A stretch of 64,000 nucleotides of DNA from Bin87 sp965243255 (GCA_965243255.1 CBDEUH010000004.1:992001-1056000); one strand, 5' to 3'; counted from the stretch's first letter, positions 8,650 to 18,471 are shown. Numbers and translations: made by a program. The notes: a model not told the origin generated them from the sequence alone.

Positions 8650-10443
8650 ATGACTACTCAAATCAGCAACGAAGAACTGGTTGACCTGTTCAACAACATG
8701 GCCGCCATGCTGGAGATTAAGGGCGACTCGGTTTTCAAGATTCGCGCCTACCAGCGGGCCGCCAACACCATCGACCACCTGAGCTGGTCCCTGGCCACTG
8801 CGGTTGCCGACGGCGAAGACCTGCGCAAGGTTCCCGGCATCGGCAAGGCCATCAGCGAAAAGGTGCAGGAATACGTAGCCACCGGCCACGTCGCCGCGTA
8901 CGACCGACTGGCTGAAGAGCTGCCGCCCAAGGTGCTGGAGATGTTGGAGGTACCCGGCATGGGGCCGAAAACGGTCAAGGCCGCCGTGGAAGAACTGAAC
9001 ATCGCCTCGGTATCCGAGCTGGAACAGGCGGCGCTGGACGGCCGGCTGGCGCAGTTGCCCCGCATGGGGAAGAAGTCGGCAGAGAACATCCTGCGCCACA
9101 TTCAGGCCCGGCGGGCGCGCCCAGACCGAACGCCGCTGGGCATCGCCTGGGAGACCTGCGCCGCCGTGTCCGCGCAGCTTTTTGACGCCTGCCCCGGCCT
9201 GATCAGCCTGACACCGGCCGGCTCGCTGCGCCGCTGGGAGGAAACCATCGGTGACCTGGACCTCATCGCCATTTCGGACAACCCAGCTGAAACGGGTCCA
9301 GCCCTGGCGGGCCTGCCCTCCGTCCGTGAGGTTCTGGTGCAGGGCGACGCCAAAACGTCCGTAATCGTTGACCCCGGCATCCAGATTGACCTCCGCACCG
9401 CTGAACCCGATTCCCTGGGCGCGATGCTGCAATACTTCACCGGCAGCCAACAGCACAACATTCGCCTGCGGGACTACGCTAACCGGCAGGGCCTTTCCCT
9501 CAACGAATACGGCATCACCGTTATTGAAACCGGTGAAACCGAACGCTTTGCCGACGAGGAATCCTTCTACGCCCGGCTGGGTCTGCCCTGGATAGCTCCA
9601 GAACTGCGGCGCGGGGCCGACGAGCTGGACGCGGCACGGGCCGGTCAACTGCCCAAGCTGATTGAGGTGTCCGACCTGCGGGGCGACCTGCATCTGCACA
9701 GCGACTGGAGCGACGGCACGATTCCTCTGGAGGATATGGTCGCTGCGGTGGCCGACATGGGCTACGAATACATGGCCCTCACCGACCACTCCCAGGGACT
9801 GGGCATTGCCAACGGTTTGTCTCCCGACCGGCTGGCGCGACAGGTTGAGGTTCTCAAGGGTCTGCAAGACCGGTACGACATGACCATCCTGTGCGGTTCC
9901 GAAGTTGATATCCGGGCCGACGGAGCCATGGATTTCCCCGACGACGTGCTGGCGATGCTGGATTGGGTCATCGCTTCGGTTCACAACGCGATGAACCAGG
10001 ATAGGGATACCATGACCAAGCGCATCATAAGCGCCATGGAAAACCCCTATGTCAGCGTCATCGGGCACGCCTCGACTCGGCTGCTGGGTCACCGCGACCC
10101 GGTGGACTTTGACATCGAAGCGTTGCTGCAAACCGCCCGCGCCACCGGCACGGCCATGGAAATCAACGCGGCGCCGGAGCGGCTTGACCTCAAAGACACC
10201 CACGCCGCCCGCGCCCGGGAGCTTGGCGTGCCTCTGGTTATCAACACCGACTCCCACCACACCGACGGGTTGAGCAATCAGCGGTTCGGCGTGGCGATAG
10301 CCCGGCGTGCCTGGTGCGGGCCGGAGCACGTGCTCAATGCCTATCCCATCGACGATTTTCTGGCTTGGCTGCGGACGCCGAAAGACCAACGGCCAGCCCA
10401 ATTTGACGCCATGGCGGCCAGTAACCGCGCCGGAATTTCCTGA
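8650..10443 (+). CDS. polX: DNA polymerase/3'-5' exonuclease PolX
   Basis: A 597-aa family X repair polymerase fused to a PHP phosphoesterase. The ATG at 8650 begins MTTQISNEELVDLFNNM. Residues about 1-170 carry the 8-kDa/helix-hairpin-helix region (VPGIGKAISEKVQEY, VPGMGPKTVKAA). The nucleotidyltransferase core has GSLRRWEETIGDLDLI with the metal aspartates near residue 200. The PHP domain starts near residue 342 (GDLHLHSDWSDGT) and continues with LTDHSQG, GSEVDI, GHASTRLLG and NTDSHHT. It acts in base-excision repair. The next gene overlaps its stop codon by one base (TGATG). Confidence 0.96.
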   Translation: MTTQISNEELVDLFNNMAAMLEIKGDSVFKIRAYQRAANTIDHLSWSLATAVADGEDLRKVPGIGKAISEKVQEYVATGHVAAYDRLAEELPPKVLEMLEVPGMGPKTVKAAVEELNIASVSELEQAALDGRLAQLPRMGKKSAENILRHIQARRARPDRTPLGIAWETCAAVSAQLFDACPGLISLTPAGSLRRWEETIGDLDLIAISDNPAETGPALAGLPSVREVLVQGDAKTSVIVDPGIQIDLRTAEPDSLGAMLQYFTGSQQHNIRLRDYANRQGLSLNEYGITVIETGETERFADEESFYARLGLPWIAPELRRGADELDAARAGQLPKLIEVSDLRGDLHLHSDWSDGTIPLEDMVAAVADMGYEYMALTDHSQGLGIANGLSPDRLARQVEVLKGLQDRYDMTILCGSEVDIRADGAMDFPDDVLAMLDWVIASVHNAMNQDRDTMTKRIISAMENPYVSVIGHASTRLLGHRDPVDFDIEALLQTARATGTAMEINAAPERLDLKDTHAARARELGVPLVINTDSHHTDGLSNQRFGVAIARRAWCGPEHVLNAYPIDDFLAWLRTPKDQRPAQFDAMAASNRAGIS

Positions 10444-11246
10444 TGGCTGCCCAGAATACAAGCGTTATGGCGCGCGAGGCCCAGGTTTCTGCGCCCATCC
10501 GGGAGCACTTTGCAGCGTCGCCCGCCCAACGCGACGATGACATCATCATGCGGTTGCGGTTGCGTGCCGGGCGGGAAGAATCCTGGCACGTGGCCCTGCT
10601 GTACGCCATCGGGGAGTGGAGTCGCCCCAACGAACACGCCCATGGTCGATATTGGCATTACGTAGTCGGCGGCGAGGCACTGGACTGGCTGACGGTGGCC
10701 CAGCGCCTTTGCCTGGAGATTCCAGACGCAGTGCCCAGCCGCGAACTGGAAGCGCTGTTGTTCCACGGGCAGCTACCGGAGCCGGTCGGCCCGGAACGAT
10801 TCCGGCGGATGGTCGGGGCGTATCGCTATACCGCGCTGCTCAATTTCCACTATGGGATCACCGTAGAAGAGGCTTTGCAGCTGCTCACCGAAGACGCCAT
10901 CCGCAAGAACCGACTGGCATGCTGTTACCAGGACAGCGACGACCTGGTCGAGGAGGTCCACCGTCACTTGTACGGCGACACCCGCGCCGCCCTGACATTG
11001 CAGTTTTTTGACGAAACCGACGGCCTATGGGGGAACGACCCGGAGGCCTTTTCACTGGCAGCCTGGCATGAATTCACCTACTGGCTGTTCAAGCGGCGAC
11101 TTCGCAAGTGGCACCCGGCCCGCATCGCCAGCGACGCTCGTCGGGGCCTGGAATGCCTGCGGGAATTGCAAAGCGGGGCAACTGAGTGCCCCGCCTACTT
11201 GACCGTTCCGGACGAAGACGGCTACAGCCCATACACTCGGCGGTAG
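10443..11246 (+). CDS. Conserved-looking hypothetical protein
   Basis: A 267-aa soluble protein of mixed helical character. It overlaps the stop codon of polX in a TGATG arrangement, so it is translationally coupled and probably co-functional or at least co-expressed. No catalytic motif stands out; it has several Trp/His-rich segments (ARYWHYVVGGEALDW-like, SLAAWHEFTYWLF) and a Cys pair in LACCYQDSDD. Its 3' end overlaps the convergent S1-protein gene by 25 bp. I do not recognise the family. Confidence 0.75.
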   Translation: MAAQNTSVMAREAQVSAPIREHFAASPAQRDDDIIMRLRLRAGREESWHVALLYAIGEWSRPNEHAHGRYWHYVVGGEALDWLTVAQRLCLEIPDAVPSRELEALLFHGQLPEPVGPERFRRMVGAYRYTALLNFHYGITVEEALQLLTEDAIRKNRLACCYQDSDDLVEEVHRHLYGDTRAALTLQFFDETDGLWGNDPEAFSLAAWHEFTYWLFKRRLRKWHPARIASDARRGLECLRELQSGATECPAYLTVPDEDGYSPYTRR

Positions 11247-12316
11247 CTGAGGCTCATCCGCTTGCGCTCGGTGTCGATGCTCAGGATCTGCACCTTGATT
11301 TGCTGTCCCTGATAGACGATCTCTTTGGGGTGCTCCATACGCCGGGCGGAAAGCTCGGAGATGTGCACCAGGCCCTCGACCCAATCTTCCAGCTTGACGA
11401 AAGCACCGAAGTCCATGAGCCTGGTAACGGTGCCGTCAACAATGTCGCCGACCTGATAACGTTCCGGCACTGAATCCCACGGCTCGGGCTGAGTTCGCTT
11501 CAGGCTAAGGGAAATCTTGCTGTTTTCCCGGTCAACGCGCAGTACCTTCAACGTAAGGCTTTCGCCGATGCTGACCACTTCCTCGGGCGACTTGACCATG
11601 GTCCAGGACAGCTCGGAGATTGGCACCAGACCTTCGGCGTCGCCCAGGTCAACGAAAGCGCCGAAGCCCCGCATGGAGCGGACGGTTCCCTGGACAATCT
11701 GCCCTTCTTGCAGTTCTTCCAGCAGGCGTTCTTTGGCGGCGTTGCGCAGTTGTCGCCAGATGCGCCGTTCGGTCAGGACCAGCTTTTCCCGCTGGGCGTC
11801 CAGTTCGAGGATGTTGAACCGGGCATCTTCGCCGATGCGGGCGTCCAGGTGCTCGATGCGCCCTTCCTTGGGCACCGGCGCCATTTGCGAGAAGGGAACA
11901 AAGCCGCGTACGCCATTCCAGTCAACGACCAGACCGCCCTTGTTATGCTGAACGACCTTAGCCGCCAGTTCGGAATCCTTCTGGTGAAGGTCGATCAAAT
12001 CCTCCCAGACCTGCTTTTCTTGAGCCTGGTCATAGGAAAAGACAGCCATTCCTCCCGGGCCCCGGTTGTTGACGTGAATCACCATCACACGGGTGCCGGG
12101 CACCATCTGTTCGCGCTTTTCATCGGTCATCGTCCGCATTTCCTGGGGCGGGACGATGCCCTCGGTTTTGAGGCCGGCGCTGATGACCATCCCTTCTTCA
12201 TCAATGCGCACGATTTCCCCGGTCACCAAATCGCCTCTTCGGTACTCCCGGGGCGAAAACGCCTCGTCGGGAAGCTCCGACATATCGGTGACTGCATACG
12301 GGTCCTGGGCTACCAT
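11222..12316 (-). CDS. rpsA: S1 RNA-binding domain protein / ribosomal protein S1
   Basis: A 364-aa protein with four S1-type OB folds in tandem, starting near residues 26 (RGDLVTGEIVRIDEEG), 110, 200 (QIVQGTVRSMRGFGAFVDLG) and 285 (GDIVDGTVTRLMDFGAFVKL). The last two copies are the best conserved, with the FGAFV core and GLVHISELS. It should bind mRNA on the 30S subunit, as shorter S1 proteins do in many Gram-positive-like lineages. AAGGAG lies upstream of the ATG, and a good promoter is visible about 110 bp before the start. Confidence 0.9.
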   Translation of the reverse strand: MVAQDPYAVTDMSELPDEAFSPREYRRGDLVTGEIVRIDEEGMVISAGLKTEGIVPPQEMRTMTDEKREQMVPGTRVMVIHVNNRGPGGMAVFSYDQAQEKQVWEDLIDLHQKDSELAAKVVQHNKGGLVVDWNGVRGFVPFSQMAPVPKEGRIEHLDARIGEDARFNILELDAQREKLVLTERRIWRQLRNAAKERLLEELQEGQIVQGTVRSMRGFGAFVDLGDAEGLVPISELSWTMVKSPEEVVSIGESLTLKVLRVDRENSKISLSLKRTQPEPWDSVPERYQVGDIVDGTVTRLMDFGAFVKLEDWVEGLVHISELSARRMEHPKEIVYQGQQIKVQILSIDTERKRMSLSYRRVYGL

Positions 12317-12423
12317 CAGTTCAGCTGCTCCTTACTATTCATGACGGACCGCTCGTCTCACCCTATAGGGTTGACCGGTGCTCGTCTCACGCCGAGCCGC
12401 CTTACCCACAATCCGCCTGCCTA

Positions 12424-12452
12424 ATAATACTTATAACGGACTCAAATTGCAA
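12424..12452 (-). promoter_or_regulatory. Sigma70-type promoter for the S1 gene
   Basis: Read on the minus strand, TTGCAA (12447-12452) and TATTAT (12424-12429) are separated by exactly 17 bp. The predicted transcript would have a leader of about 100 nt before the S1 ATG at 12316. The rest of the 325-bp gap between this gene and valS shows no T-box or other riboswitch signature. Confidence 0.6.
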
Positions 12453-12641
12453 CCGACCCATCCCACGCCGACAGCACAGCGATTCGGGCAGCCAGAAGGG
12501 AACGCCGGCGGCCCTCTACTCGTCGTATGGACAATTCGGCGGCTGCGGTGCTACCATTTTTTGGAACAATTTTACCAACGCTCGAACCACCGGAGGCCTT
12601 GCCGGCGCAGCCTCTCCCGTGGTTACACTCTGGATGCTTTG

Positions 12642-15356
12642 ATGACTGACACCGCTTCCACGATGCCCCGAGCCTACGACGCCGCAGCCGTCGAACAACG
12701 TATCTACCAAAACTGGTGGGAGTCCGGATACTTCGCCCCCCGCACCGATTCCTCCGGTCAACCCTTCTGCGTAGTTATGCCGCCGCCCAACGTAACCGGC
12801 GAGCTGCACCTGGGCCACGCGCTCACCGCCAGTCTCCAAGACGCTCTGACCCGCTGGCATCGCATGTGCGGCGACCCCACGCTCTGGCTTCCCGGCAAAG
12901 ACCACGCCGGCATCGCCACCCAGTGGGTGGTGGAGCGGTCCCTGGCTGAGGACGGAACCAACCGCCACGATCTGGGACGGGAACAATTCGAGGAACGCGT
13001 TTGGGAATGGGTGGGACGCTACGGCAATACCATCGACCAACAGCACCGCCGGCTTGGGGCCTCCTGCGACTGGTCCCGGCTGCGCTTCACCCTCGATCCC
13101 GGCCCGGCTCGCGCCGTTCGCACCACCTTCGTCAATCTCTTCAACAAGGGGCTCATCTACCGCCACGAGCGCATTATCAACTGGTGCCCTCGCTGCGCTA
13201 CCGCCCTGTCCGACCTGGAGGTGGACTACGAGGAACGCGATGGCAATCTCTATTACATCCGCTATCCCTTGGCCGAAAACCCCGACGACTACGTAACCGT
13301 CGCCACCACCCGGCCTGAGTCAATGCTGGGCGATACCGGCGTCGCCGTGCACCCGGAGGACGAACGGTATCGGGACCAGGTTGGCAAGATGGCAGTGCTG
13401 CCCATCGTCGGCCGTGAGATTCCCGTGGTCGGCGATGAGGCCATCGAGATGGAGTTCGGCACCGGCGCTTTGAAGGTCACGCCAGGCCACGACGTGGTTG
13501 ACTTCGAAATTGGCGAACGCCACAGCCTGCCCATCATCAACGTCATCGGCTTTGACGGCTGCATGACGGACGACGCGGGGCCAAAGTACGCCGGCATGGA
13601 GCGGTTCGCCGCCCGCACCGCAGTTGCCGCCGAGTTGGACAGCCTGGGTTTCCTGGAACGAATTGAGGACTACCATCACTCCGTCGGGCAGTGCCAGCGG
13701 TGCAGCGAAGTGGTGGAACCGCTCATCAGCCTCCAGTGGTTCCTCAACGTGGGGAAGCATGACCAGGCCGGCACCATCGCCGGCAACGCCTACGCCGCCG
13801 TGGCCAACGGCGACATTGAAATCGTGCCGGAACGGTTCAGCCGCGTTTATCTGAACTGGCTGGAGAACATCCGAGACTGGTGCATCAGCCGGCAGCTGTG
13901 GTGGGGACACCGCATCCCGGTGTGGTATTGCTCGGCTTGCGGCAGGCACGCCGCCTACGTTGACGACCCCGACGTGTGCGTCAACTGCGGCAGCCCGAAC
14001 ATCCAACAGGACAGCGACGTGCTGGACACCTGGTTCAGCAGCGGCTTGTGGCCCCATTCCACCCTGGGCTGGCCCGATGCCGAATCCGGCGATATGGCGC
14101 ACTTTTACCCAAACTCGGTGTTGGAAACCGGCTACGACATCCTGTTCTTCTGGGTGGCCCGAATGATCATGCTGGGCATCGAGAACACCGGCGACGTCCC
14201 TTTCCGTTCCGTCTATCTCCACGGCATGGTGCTGGACGCTCACGGCCAGAAGATGAGCAAGACCCGCGGCAACACACTGGACCCGCTGGACCTGCTGGAG
14301 CAGTACGGCACCGACGCTCTGCGCTTTGCCCTGACCACCGGCACCGCTCCCGGCAACAACCTGCGCCTGAGCGACGACAAGATGGAGTCGGCGCGCAACT
14401 TCGCCAACAAGATCTGGAACGCCGCCCGGTTTGTAATTACCGCCGTGGCCGACCGGCCGGCCGATGACCTCGCCGGTTGGCGGGACTTTTCGCGCCCAGT
14501 GCATCGGGAAGACCGTTGGATTATAGGTCGGCTGGACGCCCTTACGGCCGAAGTCAACGCAGCCCTGGCCGACTTTGAACTGGGTGAGGCTCAGCAGAAG
14601 CTTTACGATTTCTTCTGGAACGACTTTTGCGACTGGTACATCGAGATGGCCAAAGTCCGGCTGCGCAACGACGACCCAGATGCCGCCCTCGTCCTGGTCC
14701 ACGTCTTAGAGCGTTCCCTGCGCCTGCTGCATCCTTTCATGCCTTTCGTAACCGAGGAAATCTGGCAGAACTTGACCAGCCGCATTCCCGCTCCGGCCGG
14801 CGGTTTGCCTCCATCCATAATGGTGGCCGACTACCCGCAGGCCGATCCGGCCCAAGTCCTTTCGGACGCCGTCGCTGGCAACGCCGCAACAGAGATGGAC
14901 GTGGTGATGCAGACTATTCGCGCCGTCCGCAATATGCGGGCCCAGTTGCGTATCCCGGCCGGGCAAAAACTGGAAGCGACGATTGAAACCAACGGGATGG
15001 CAACGGTCGTAGAGGAGGAAAAGGAGGTCATCAGCGCTCTGGCGCGCATTGAACCCCTGCGCCTGCTGGCTGCCGCTGACTCGGAGGCCGATGCCGGCGT
15101 CAGTTTGGTGGTCAATCCCCTGGTGGTGCGTCTGCCCTTGGCCGGCGTCGTTGACCTGGATGCGGAAGCGAACCGTTTGAACCAGGAGCTGGACGCCGCA
15201 CGGAGCAACCAGGCACGGGTTGAACAGCTGTTAGCCAATCCCAACTTTGTCGCCAAGGCCCGCCCAGAGGTGGTGGAAAACGAACGGACGCGCCTGCGCA
15301 CTCTCACCGAACAGCGAGAACGCATCGAAGAAATTATCGCCCAACTGGCCGCTTAG
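12642..15356 (+). CDS. valS: Valine--tRNA ligase
   Basis: Charges tRNA-Val; a class I synthetase of 904 aa. The ATG at 12642 begins MTDTASTMPRAYDAAAVEQR; open frame continues upstream but is not family-like. The HIGH motif is present as HLGH in NVTGELHLGHALT, and the KMSKS loop as KMSKTRGN. The editing domain lies between them (TTRPESMLGDTGVAVHPED). A Cys4 zinc-like cluster is visible (YCSACG, CVNCGS). The C-terminal 70 residues form the expected coiled coil (LDAARSNQARVEQLL). No T-box leader was seen upstream. Confidence 0.97.
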   Translation: MTDTASTMPRAYDAAAVEQRIYQNWWESGYFAPRTDSSGQPFCVVMPPPNVTGELHLGHALTASLQDALTRWHRMCGDPTLWLPGKDHAGIATQWVVERSLAEDGTNRHDLGREQFEERVWEWVGRYGNTIDQQHRRLGASCDWSRLRFTLDPGPARAVRTTFVNLFNKGLIYRHERIINWCPRCATALSDLEVDYEERDGNLYYIRYPLAENPDDYVTVATTRPESMLGDTGVAVHPEDERYRDQVGKMAVLPIVGREIPVVGDEAIEMEFGTGALKVTPGHDVVDFEIGERHSLPIINVIGFDGCMTDDAGPKYAGMERFAARTAVAAELDSLGFLERIEDYHHSVGQCQRCSEVVEPLISLQWFLNVGKHDQAGTIAGNAYAAVANGDIEIVPERFSRVYLNWLENIRDWCISRQLWWGHRIPVWYCSACGRHAAYVDDPDVCVNCGSPNIQQDSDVLDTWFSSGLWPHSTLGWPDAESGDMAHFYPNSVLETGYDILFFWVARMIMLGIENTGDVPFRSVYLHGMVLDAHGQKMSKTRGNTLDPLDLLEQYGTDALRFALTTGTAPGNNLRLSDDKMESARNFANKIWNAARFVITAVADRPADDLAGWRDFSRPVHREDRWIIGRLDALTAEVNAALADFELGEAQQKLYDFFWNDFCDWYIEMAKVRLRNDDPDAALVLVHVLERSLRLLHPFMPFVTEEIWQNLTSRIPAPAGGLPPSIMVADYPQADPAQVLSDAVAGNAATEMDVVMQTIRAVRNMRAQLRIPAGQKLEATIETNGMATVVEEEKEVISALARIEPLRLLAAADSEADAGVSLVVNPLVVRLPLAGVVDLDAEANRLNQELDAARSNQARVEQLLANPNFVAKARPEVVENERTRLRTLTEQRERIEEIIAQLAA

Positions 15357-15404
15357 CCCAAGATTGCCATAACTTGCACGCCGGCTTCAAAGCGAGCCGA
15401 CCGT

Positions 15405-15419
15405 GATTTTGGCAAAATC
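15405..15419. promoter_or_regulatory. 15-bp palindrome upstream of lipoprotein gene
   Basis: GATTTTG-G-CAAAATC is a perfect 7-bp inverted repeat around a single base, 40 bp before the lipoprotein ATG. Its size and position suit an operator. No matching second copy was seen in the window. Confidence 0.35.
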
Positions 15420-15458
15420 TAAAAACTCACGCAGGATTAACAACACAGGAGCCCATTG

Positions 15459-16094
15459 ATGACCCAGAAGATTTTTCGGTTCGTTCTGCTCGGCCTGGCC
15501 GCCGGCTTAATGCTCGGCGCAATTACGGGCTGTTTCTTCGGTGGCGGGGGCGAAGAGGAGCCGACACCCGACCTCCAGGCCACCATTGATGCGGCCGTCA
15601 GAGAAGCCACCCCTACCGAAACGCCGACGCCCGAGCCCACCGATACCCCGGTCCCGCCGACACCCGACGTTGCAGCTACCGTAGCGGCCATGCTGGCGGC
15701 CAATCGACCCACGCCAGTGCCGCCTACTAACACGCCGGTGCCAACGAACACGCCGTTGCCCACGGATACACCCTTGCCGCCGACCAACACGCCGCCACCG
15801 ACCAACACGCCCCAGCCCACGGCGGAGAGCCCGCAGTCCGGCCCGCCTTGCATTATCGCCGGCCGGGTAAGCCGCAGCGGAGCCGTCCCCCCTGAAGGCA
15901 CCATTGTTACTGCGCGCACTCAGACCGGCATCGTCGTTGAACAAGCCCAAACCAGCGCTACCGGCATCTACCAGCTGACTATCACCCGCTTCGGCGATAG
16001 GTTTAGCCTCTGGGTCGGCAACGCAGACTCGGGTGTGGACACGGATGTCTGCAATCGCGGCGACCGCCAGGCCAAGAATCTGTCCGTCAACTAA
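15459..16094 (+). CDS. Lipoprotein with Pro/Thr-rich stalk and Ig-like C-terminal domain
   Basis: A 211-aa secreted lipoprotein. A signal peptide (residues 1-24) ends in a lipobox AITG-C. Residues about 35-130 are a low-complexity stalk of PTPT, PTNTP and PTDTP units, of the kind common on Chloroflexota surface proteins. The last 80 residues (CIIAGRVSRSGAVPPEG to GNADSGVDTDVC) look like a carboxypeptidase-regulatory/Ig-like beta domain with two Cys. The ATG at 15459 follows AGGAG. Its binding partner is unknown. Confidence 0.8.
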   Translation: MTQKIFRFVLLGLAAGLMLGAITGCFFGGGGEEEPTPDLQATIDAAVREATPTETPTPEPTDTPVPPTPDVAATVAAMLAANRPTPVPPTNTPVPTNTPLPTDTPLPPTNTPPPTNTPQPTAESPQSGPPCIIAGRVSRSGAVPPEGTIVTARTQTGIVVEQAQTSATGIYQLTITRFGDRFSLWVGNADSGVDTDVCNRGDRQAKNLSVN

Positions 16095-16128
16095 CCGACT
16101 CTGACCGTTTGCAGGAACACCAACCACC

Positions 16129-16152
16129 GGGGGCGGCCAATCGGTCGCCCCT
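16129..16152 (+). terminator. GGGGCG/CGCCCC hairpin between lipoprotein gene and aroE
   Basis: GGGGCGGCC pairs with GGTCGCCCC across an AATC loop (nine pairs, one G-U), 35 bp after the lipoprotein stop. It belongs to a family of at least seven similar hairpins at gene ends in this window. There is only a weak T-run after it. Confidence 0.5.
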
Positions 16153-16199
16153 CTGTTTGGTAAAATGCAGCAACTTCAAGGCTGGCTGACAGTTTCGCT

Positions 16200-17075
16200 A
16201 TGACCATCAACTCCGCCCTGGGCATAATCGGTTATCCCATCGGCCACTCCGTTTCGCCTCGGTTCCAGCAGGCCGCCCTGGACGGCCTGTCCATCAACGC
16301 CGAGTACCGGGCCTACGAAGTGCATCCCGACGGCGTGGGGGACTTCGTTGCGTCCCTGCGCGGCCCCGGGGTGTTGGGTATCAACGTAACCGTGCCGCAC
16401 AAGGAAGCGGTGATGCCCTTCCTGGATGAGATCGACGATTGGGCCGCCGAGGCCGGCGCCGTCAACACCATCGTCAACCGCAGCGGCCGGCTATCCGGCT
16501 ACAACACCGACGGCTACGGCTTTCTGCGCGCCCTGCGGGAATCCGGCGGCCTGGAACCGGAGGGCAAGGGCGGGCTGATTCTAGGCGCCGGCGGCTCGGC
16601 CCGGGGCGTGGTGCAGGCGCTACTGCGGGCCGGCATCGCCGAGCTGGTCATCGCCAACCGCACCCTGGCGCGGGCGCAATCGCTGGCGGAACTGGCCGGC
16701 GAGCGCAACGTGGCCGCCCAAGCGATTCCGCTGGAAGCCGCACAACTTACCGAGGCCGCCGCATCCGCCGACCTGATAGTCAATTGCACCTCCCTGGGGA
16801 TGCGGCACGGCCCGGACGAGACGGCCACGCCGCTGACCGCTGAACAGATGCCGGCCCAAGCCCTGGTCTATGACCTGGTGTATAATCCCATGTACACTCC
16901 GCTGCTGCGGGCGGCGGACCAGGCTGGCGCAAATACCCTGGGTGGCATCTCGATGCTGGTCTATCAGGGGGCGGCGTCCTTTGAGATTTGGCTGGAACGG
17001 CCGGCTCCGGTAACCGTGATGATGGACGCGGCCCTGGCCGCCATGCGCACTCGAGAGGAGGCACATCCGCAATGA
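16200..17075 (+). CDS. aroE: Shikimate dehydrogenase (NADP+)
   Basis: Reduces 3-dehydroshikimate to shikimate in aromatic amino acid synthesis. 291 aa. The substrate site is visible as GHSVSPRFQQAAL (Ser pair) near residue 15-25, NVTVPHKEAV with the catalytic Lys, and GYNTDGYGFLRAL with the Asp. The NADP-binding loop is LILGAGGSARGVVQAL, followed by ANRTLARA. The C-terminal GGISMLVYQGAASFEIW closes the family pattern. It overlaps aroC by 4 bp (ATGA), so the two shikimate-pathway genes form an operon. Confidence 0.96.
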   Translation: MTINSALGIIGYPIGHSVSPRFQQAALDGLSINAEYRAYEVHPDGVGDFVASLRGPGVLGINVTVPHKEAVMPFLDEIDDWAAEAGAVNTIVNRSGRLSGYNTDGYGFLRALRESGGLEPEGKGGLILGAGGSARGVVQALLRAGIAELVIANRTLARAQSLAELAGERNVAAQAIPLEAAQLTEAAASADLIVNCTSLGMRHGPDETATPLTAEQMPAQALVYDLVYNPMYTPLLRAADQAGANTLGGISMLVYQGAASFEIWLERPAPVTVMMDAALAAMRTREEAHPQ

Positions 17076-18259
17076 TACGTTGGTTCACGGCCGGCGAGTC
17101 CCACGGGCAGGGCCTGATGATAATCGTGGAGGGCGTGCCCGCCGACCTGTTTCTTGACGAAGAGTACATAGCCCAGCACCTGGGCCGCCGCCAGCGCGGC
17201 TACGGTCGGGGCGGTCGCCAGCAAATTGAGCGCGACCACGCCCACATCCAGACCGGCGTGCGGCACGGTCGTACCTTGGGCAGTCCCATCGGGATGCTGC
17301 TGGAGAACCGGGACTGGGTGAACTGGCAGGAAGCCATGGCCGTGGAGTACGTCGAGAATCCATCGCAGGAGGGCCGCAACCGCCGGGTAACCCGCATCCG
17401 GCCGGGCCACGCCGACCTGCCCGGCACGATGAAGTACGGCTTTCACGACGTGCGCAACTCCCTGGAGCGGGCCTCGGCCCGGGAAACAGCCGGCCGGGTG
17501 GCCGCCGGCGCCGTGGCCATGCGTCTGCTGGAGGAGTTCGGCATCGCCCTGCACAGCCACGTCATTTCCATCGGGCGCGTCCACGCCAATCCGCCGGAGC
17601 ACGAGGCCATCGACTGGGACGAGGTCGAAGAGTCGCCGGTACACTGCGCCGACTCCGCCGCCGCCGTCAAGATGATGGCCGAGGTGGACGCCGCTCGCGA
17701 AGCCGGCGACACCGTGGGCGGAACCGTGGAGGTCATCGCCGAAAACGTGCCCATCGGCCTGGGTTCCCACGTCCACTGGGACCGCAAGATTGACGCCAAG
17801 ATTGCCCAGGCGTTGATGAGCATCAACGCGGTGAAGGCGGTCAGTCTCGGCCCCGGCTGGGAACTGATGGACGCTTGGGGTTCCGAATTCCAGGACGTGA
17901 TCGAGCCGGTAACCGACCCCGACCAGCCCTGGCAACGCAAGACCAACCGGGCCGGCGGCACCGAGGGCGGCATGACCAGCGGCCCGCCGCTGGTAGCGCG
18001 GTTCGTCATCAAGCCCATCGCCACGCTGCACAATCCGCTGCCTTCGGTTGACCTGGACACTGGCGAGCCGGTGCAGGCGCACTTTGAGCGCAGCGATGTA
18101 TGCCAGGCGCCGCCGGCCGGCGTCATCGGCGAGGCCATGGTGGCGTTGGTGCTGGCCGACGCGTTCATGGAGAAATTCGGCGGCGACAGCATCCCCGAAA
18201 CCCGCCGCAACTATGAGGGCTATCAAGCCACCGTCGGGCCGCGCCTGCGCTACAGCTGA
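17072..18259 (+). CDS. aroC: Chorismate synthase
   Basis: Makes chorismate from EPSP using reduced FMN; 395 aa. The ATG at 17072 overlaps the aroE stop and opens MIRWFTAGESHGQGL, the classical N-terminus with the active His. Other signatures are RRQRGYGRGGRQQIERD, the FMN region SARETAGRVAAGAVA and the C-terminal GGMTSGPPLVARF with FEKFGGDSI-like end (MEKFGGDSIPETRRN). Spacing to aroE shows tight translational coupling. Confidence 0.97.
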   Translation: MIRWFTAGESHGQGLMIIVEGVPADLFLDEEYIAQHLGRRQRGYGRGGRQQIERDHAHIQTGVRHGRTLGSPIGMLLENRDWVNWQEAMAVEYVENPSQEGRNRRVTRIRPGHADLPGTMKYGFHDVRNSLERASARETAGRVAAGAVAMRLLEEFGIALHSHVISIGRVHANPPEHEAIDWDEVEESPVHCADSAAAVKMMAEVDAAREAGDTVGGTVEVIAENVPIGLGSHVHWDRKIDAKIAQALMSINAVKAVSLGPGWELMDAWGSEFQDVIEPVTDPDQPWQRKTNRAGGTEGGMTSGPPLVARFVIKPIATLHNPLPSVDLDTGEPVQAHFERSDVCQAPPAGVIGEAMVALVLADAFMEKFGGDSIPETRRNYEGYQATVGPRLRYS

Positions 18260-18270
18260 GCGGAGATTGA

Positions 18271-18471
18271 ATGATGCGAATTTTCGTTGCGGCAATCCGG
18301 GTAATCGTCAGGCGGACGCGGCGTCTGGCCGGAGGCGGCGCCGCAGTTGACACGGCCCACTCGCGTCACCAGCGGGAATTGGCCCGCTCGGAAGGCCAGG
18401 CCGGCCACAACCTCACGGTGCAGACCACGATAGACATGGCGCGGACGCAAACGTGGACGGGCGGGGCCTAG
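18271..18471 (+). CDS. Possible small basic protein, uncertain
   Basis: A 66-codon frame starts 12 bp after aroC with GGAG close upstream. The product begins MMRIFVAAIRVIVRRTRRLAG, a short hydrophobic and Arg-rich start, followed by low-complexity sequence. Nothing in it is recognisable, and the 267-bp gap between aroC and the next gene may simply be non-coding. Listed because a start signal exists. Confidence 0.2.
   Translation: MMRIFVAAIRVIVRRTRRLAGGGAAVDTAHSRHQRELARSEGQAGHNLTVQTTIDMARTQTWTGGA

Noticed and set aside
8617..10461. Long open frame antisense to polX (over 600 codons)
   Set aside because: It lies exactly opposite a gene with clear PolX motifs, and its translation is rich in Gly/Val/His/Gln without any domain; it is a composition shadow.
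12317..12641. T-box riboswitch upstream of valS
   Set aside because: No T-box core sequence or antiterminator could be found; only a minus-strand promoter for the S1 gene is convincing.
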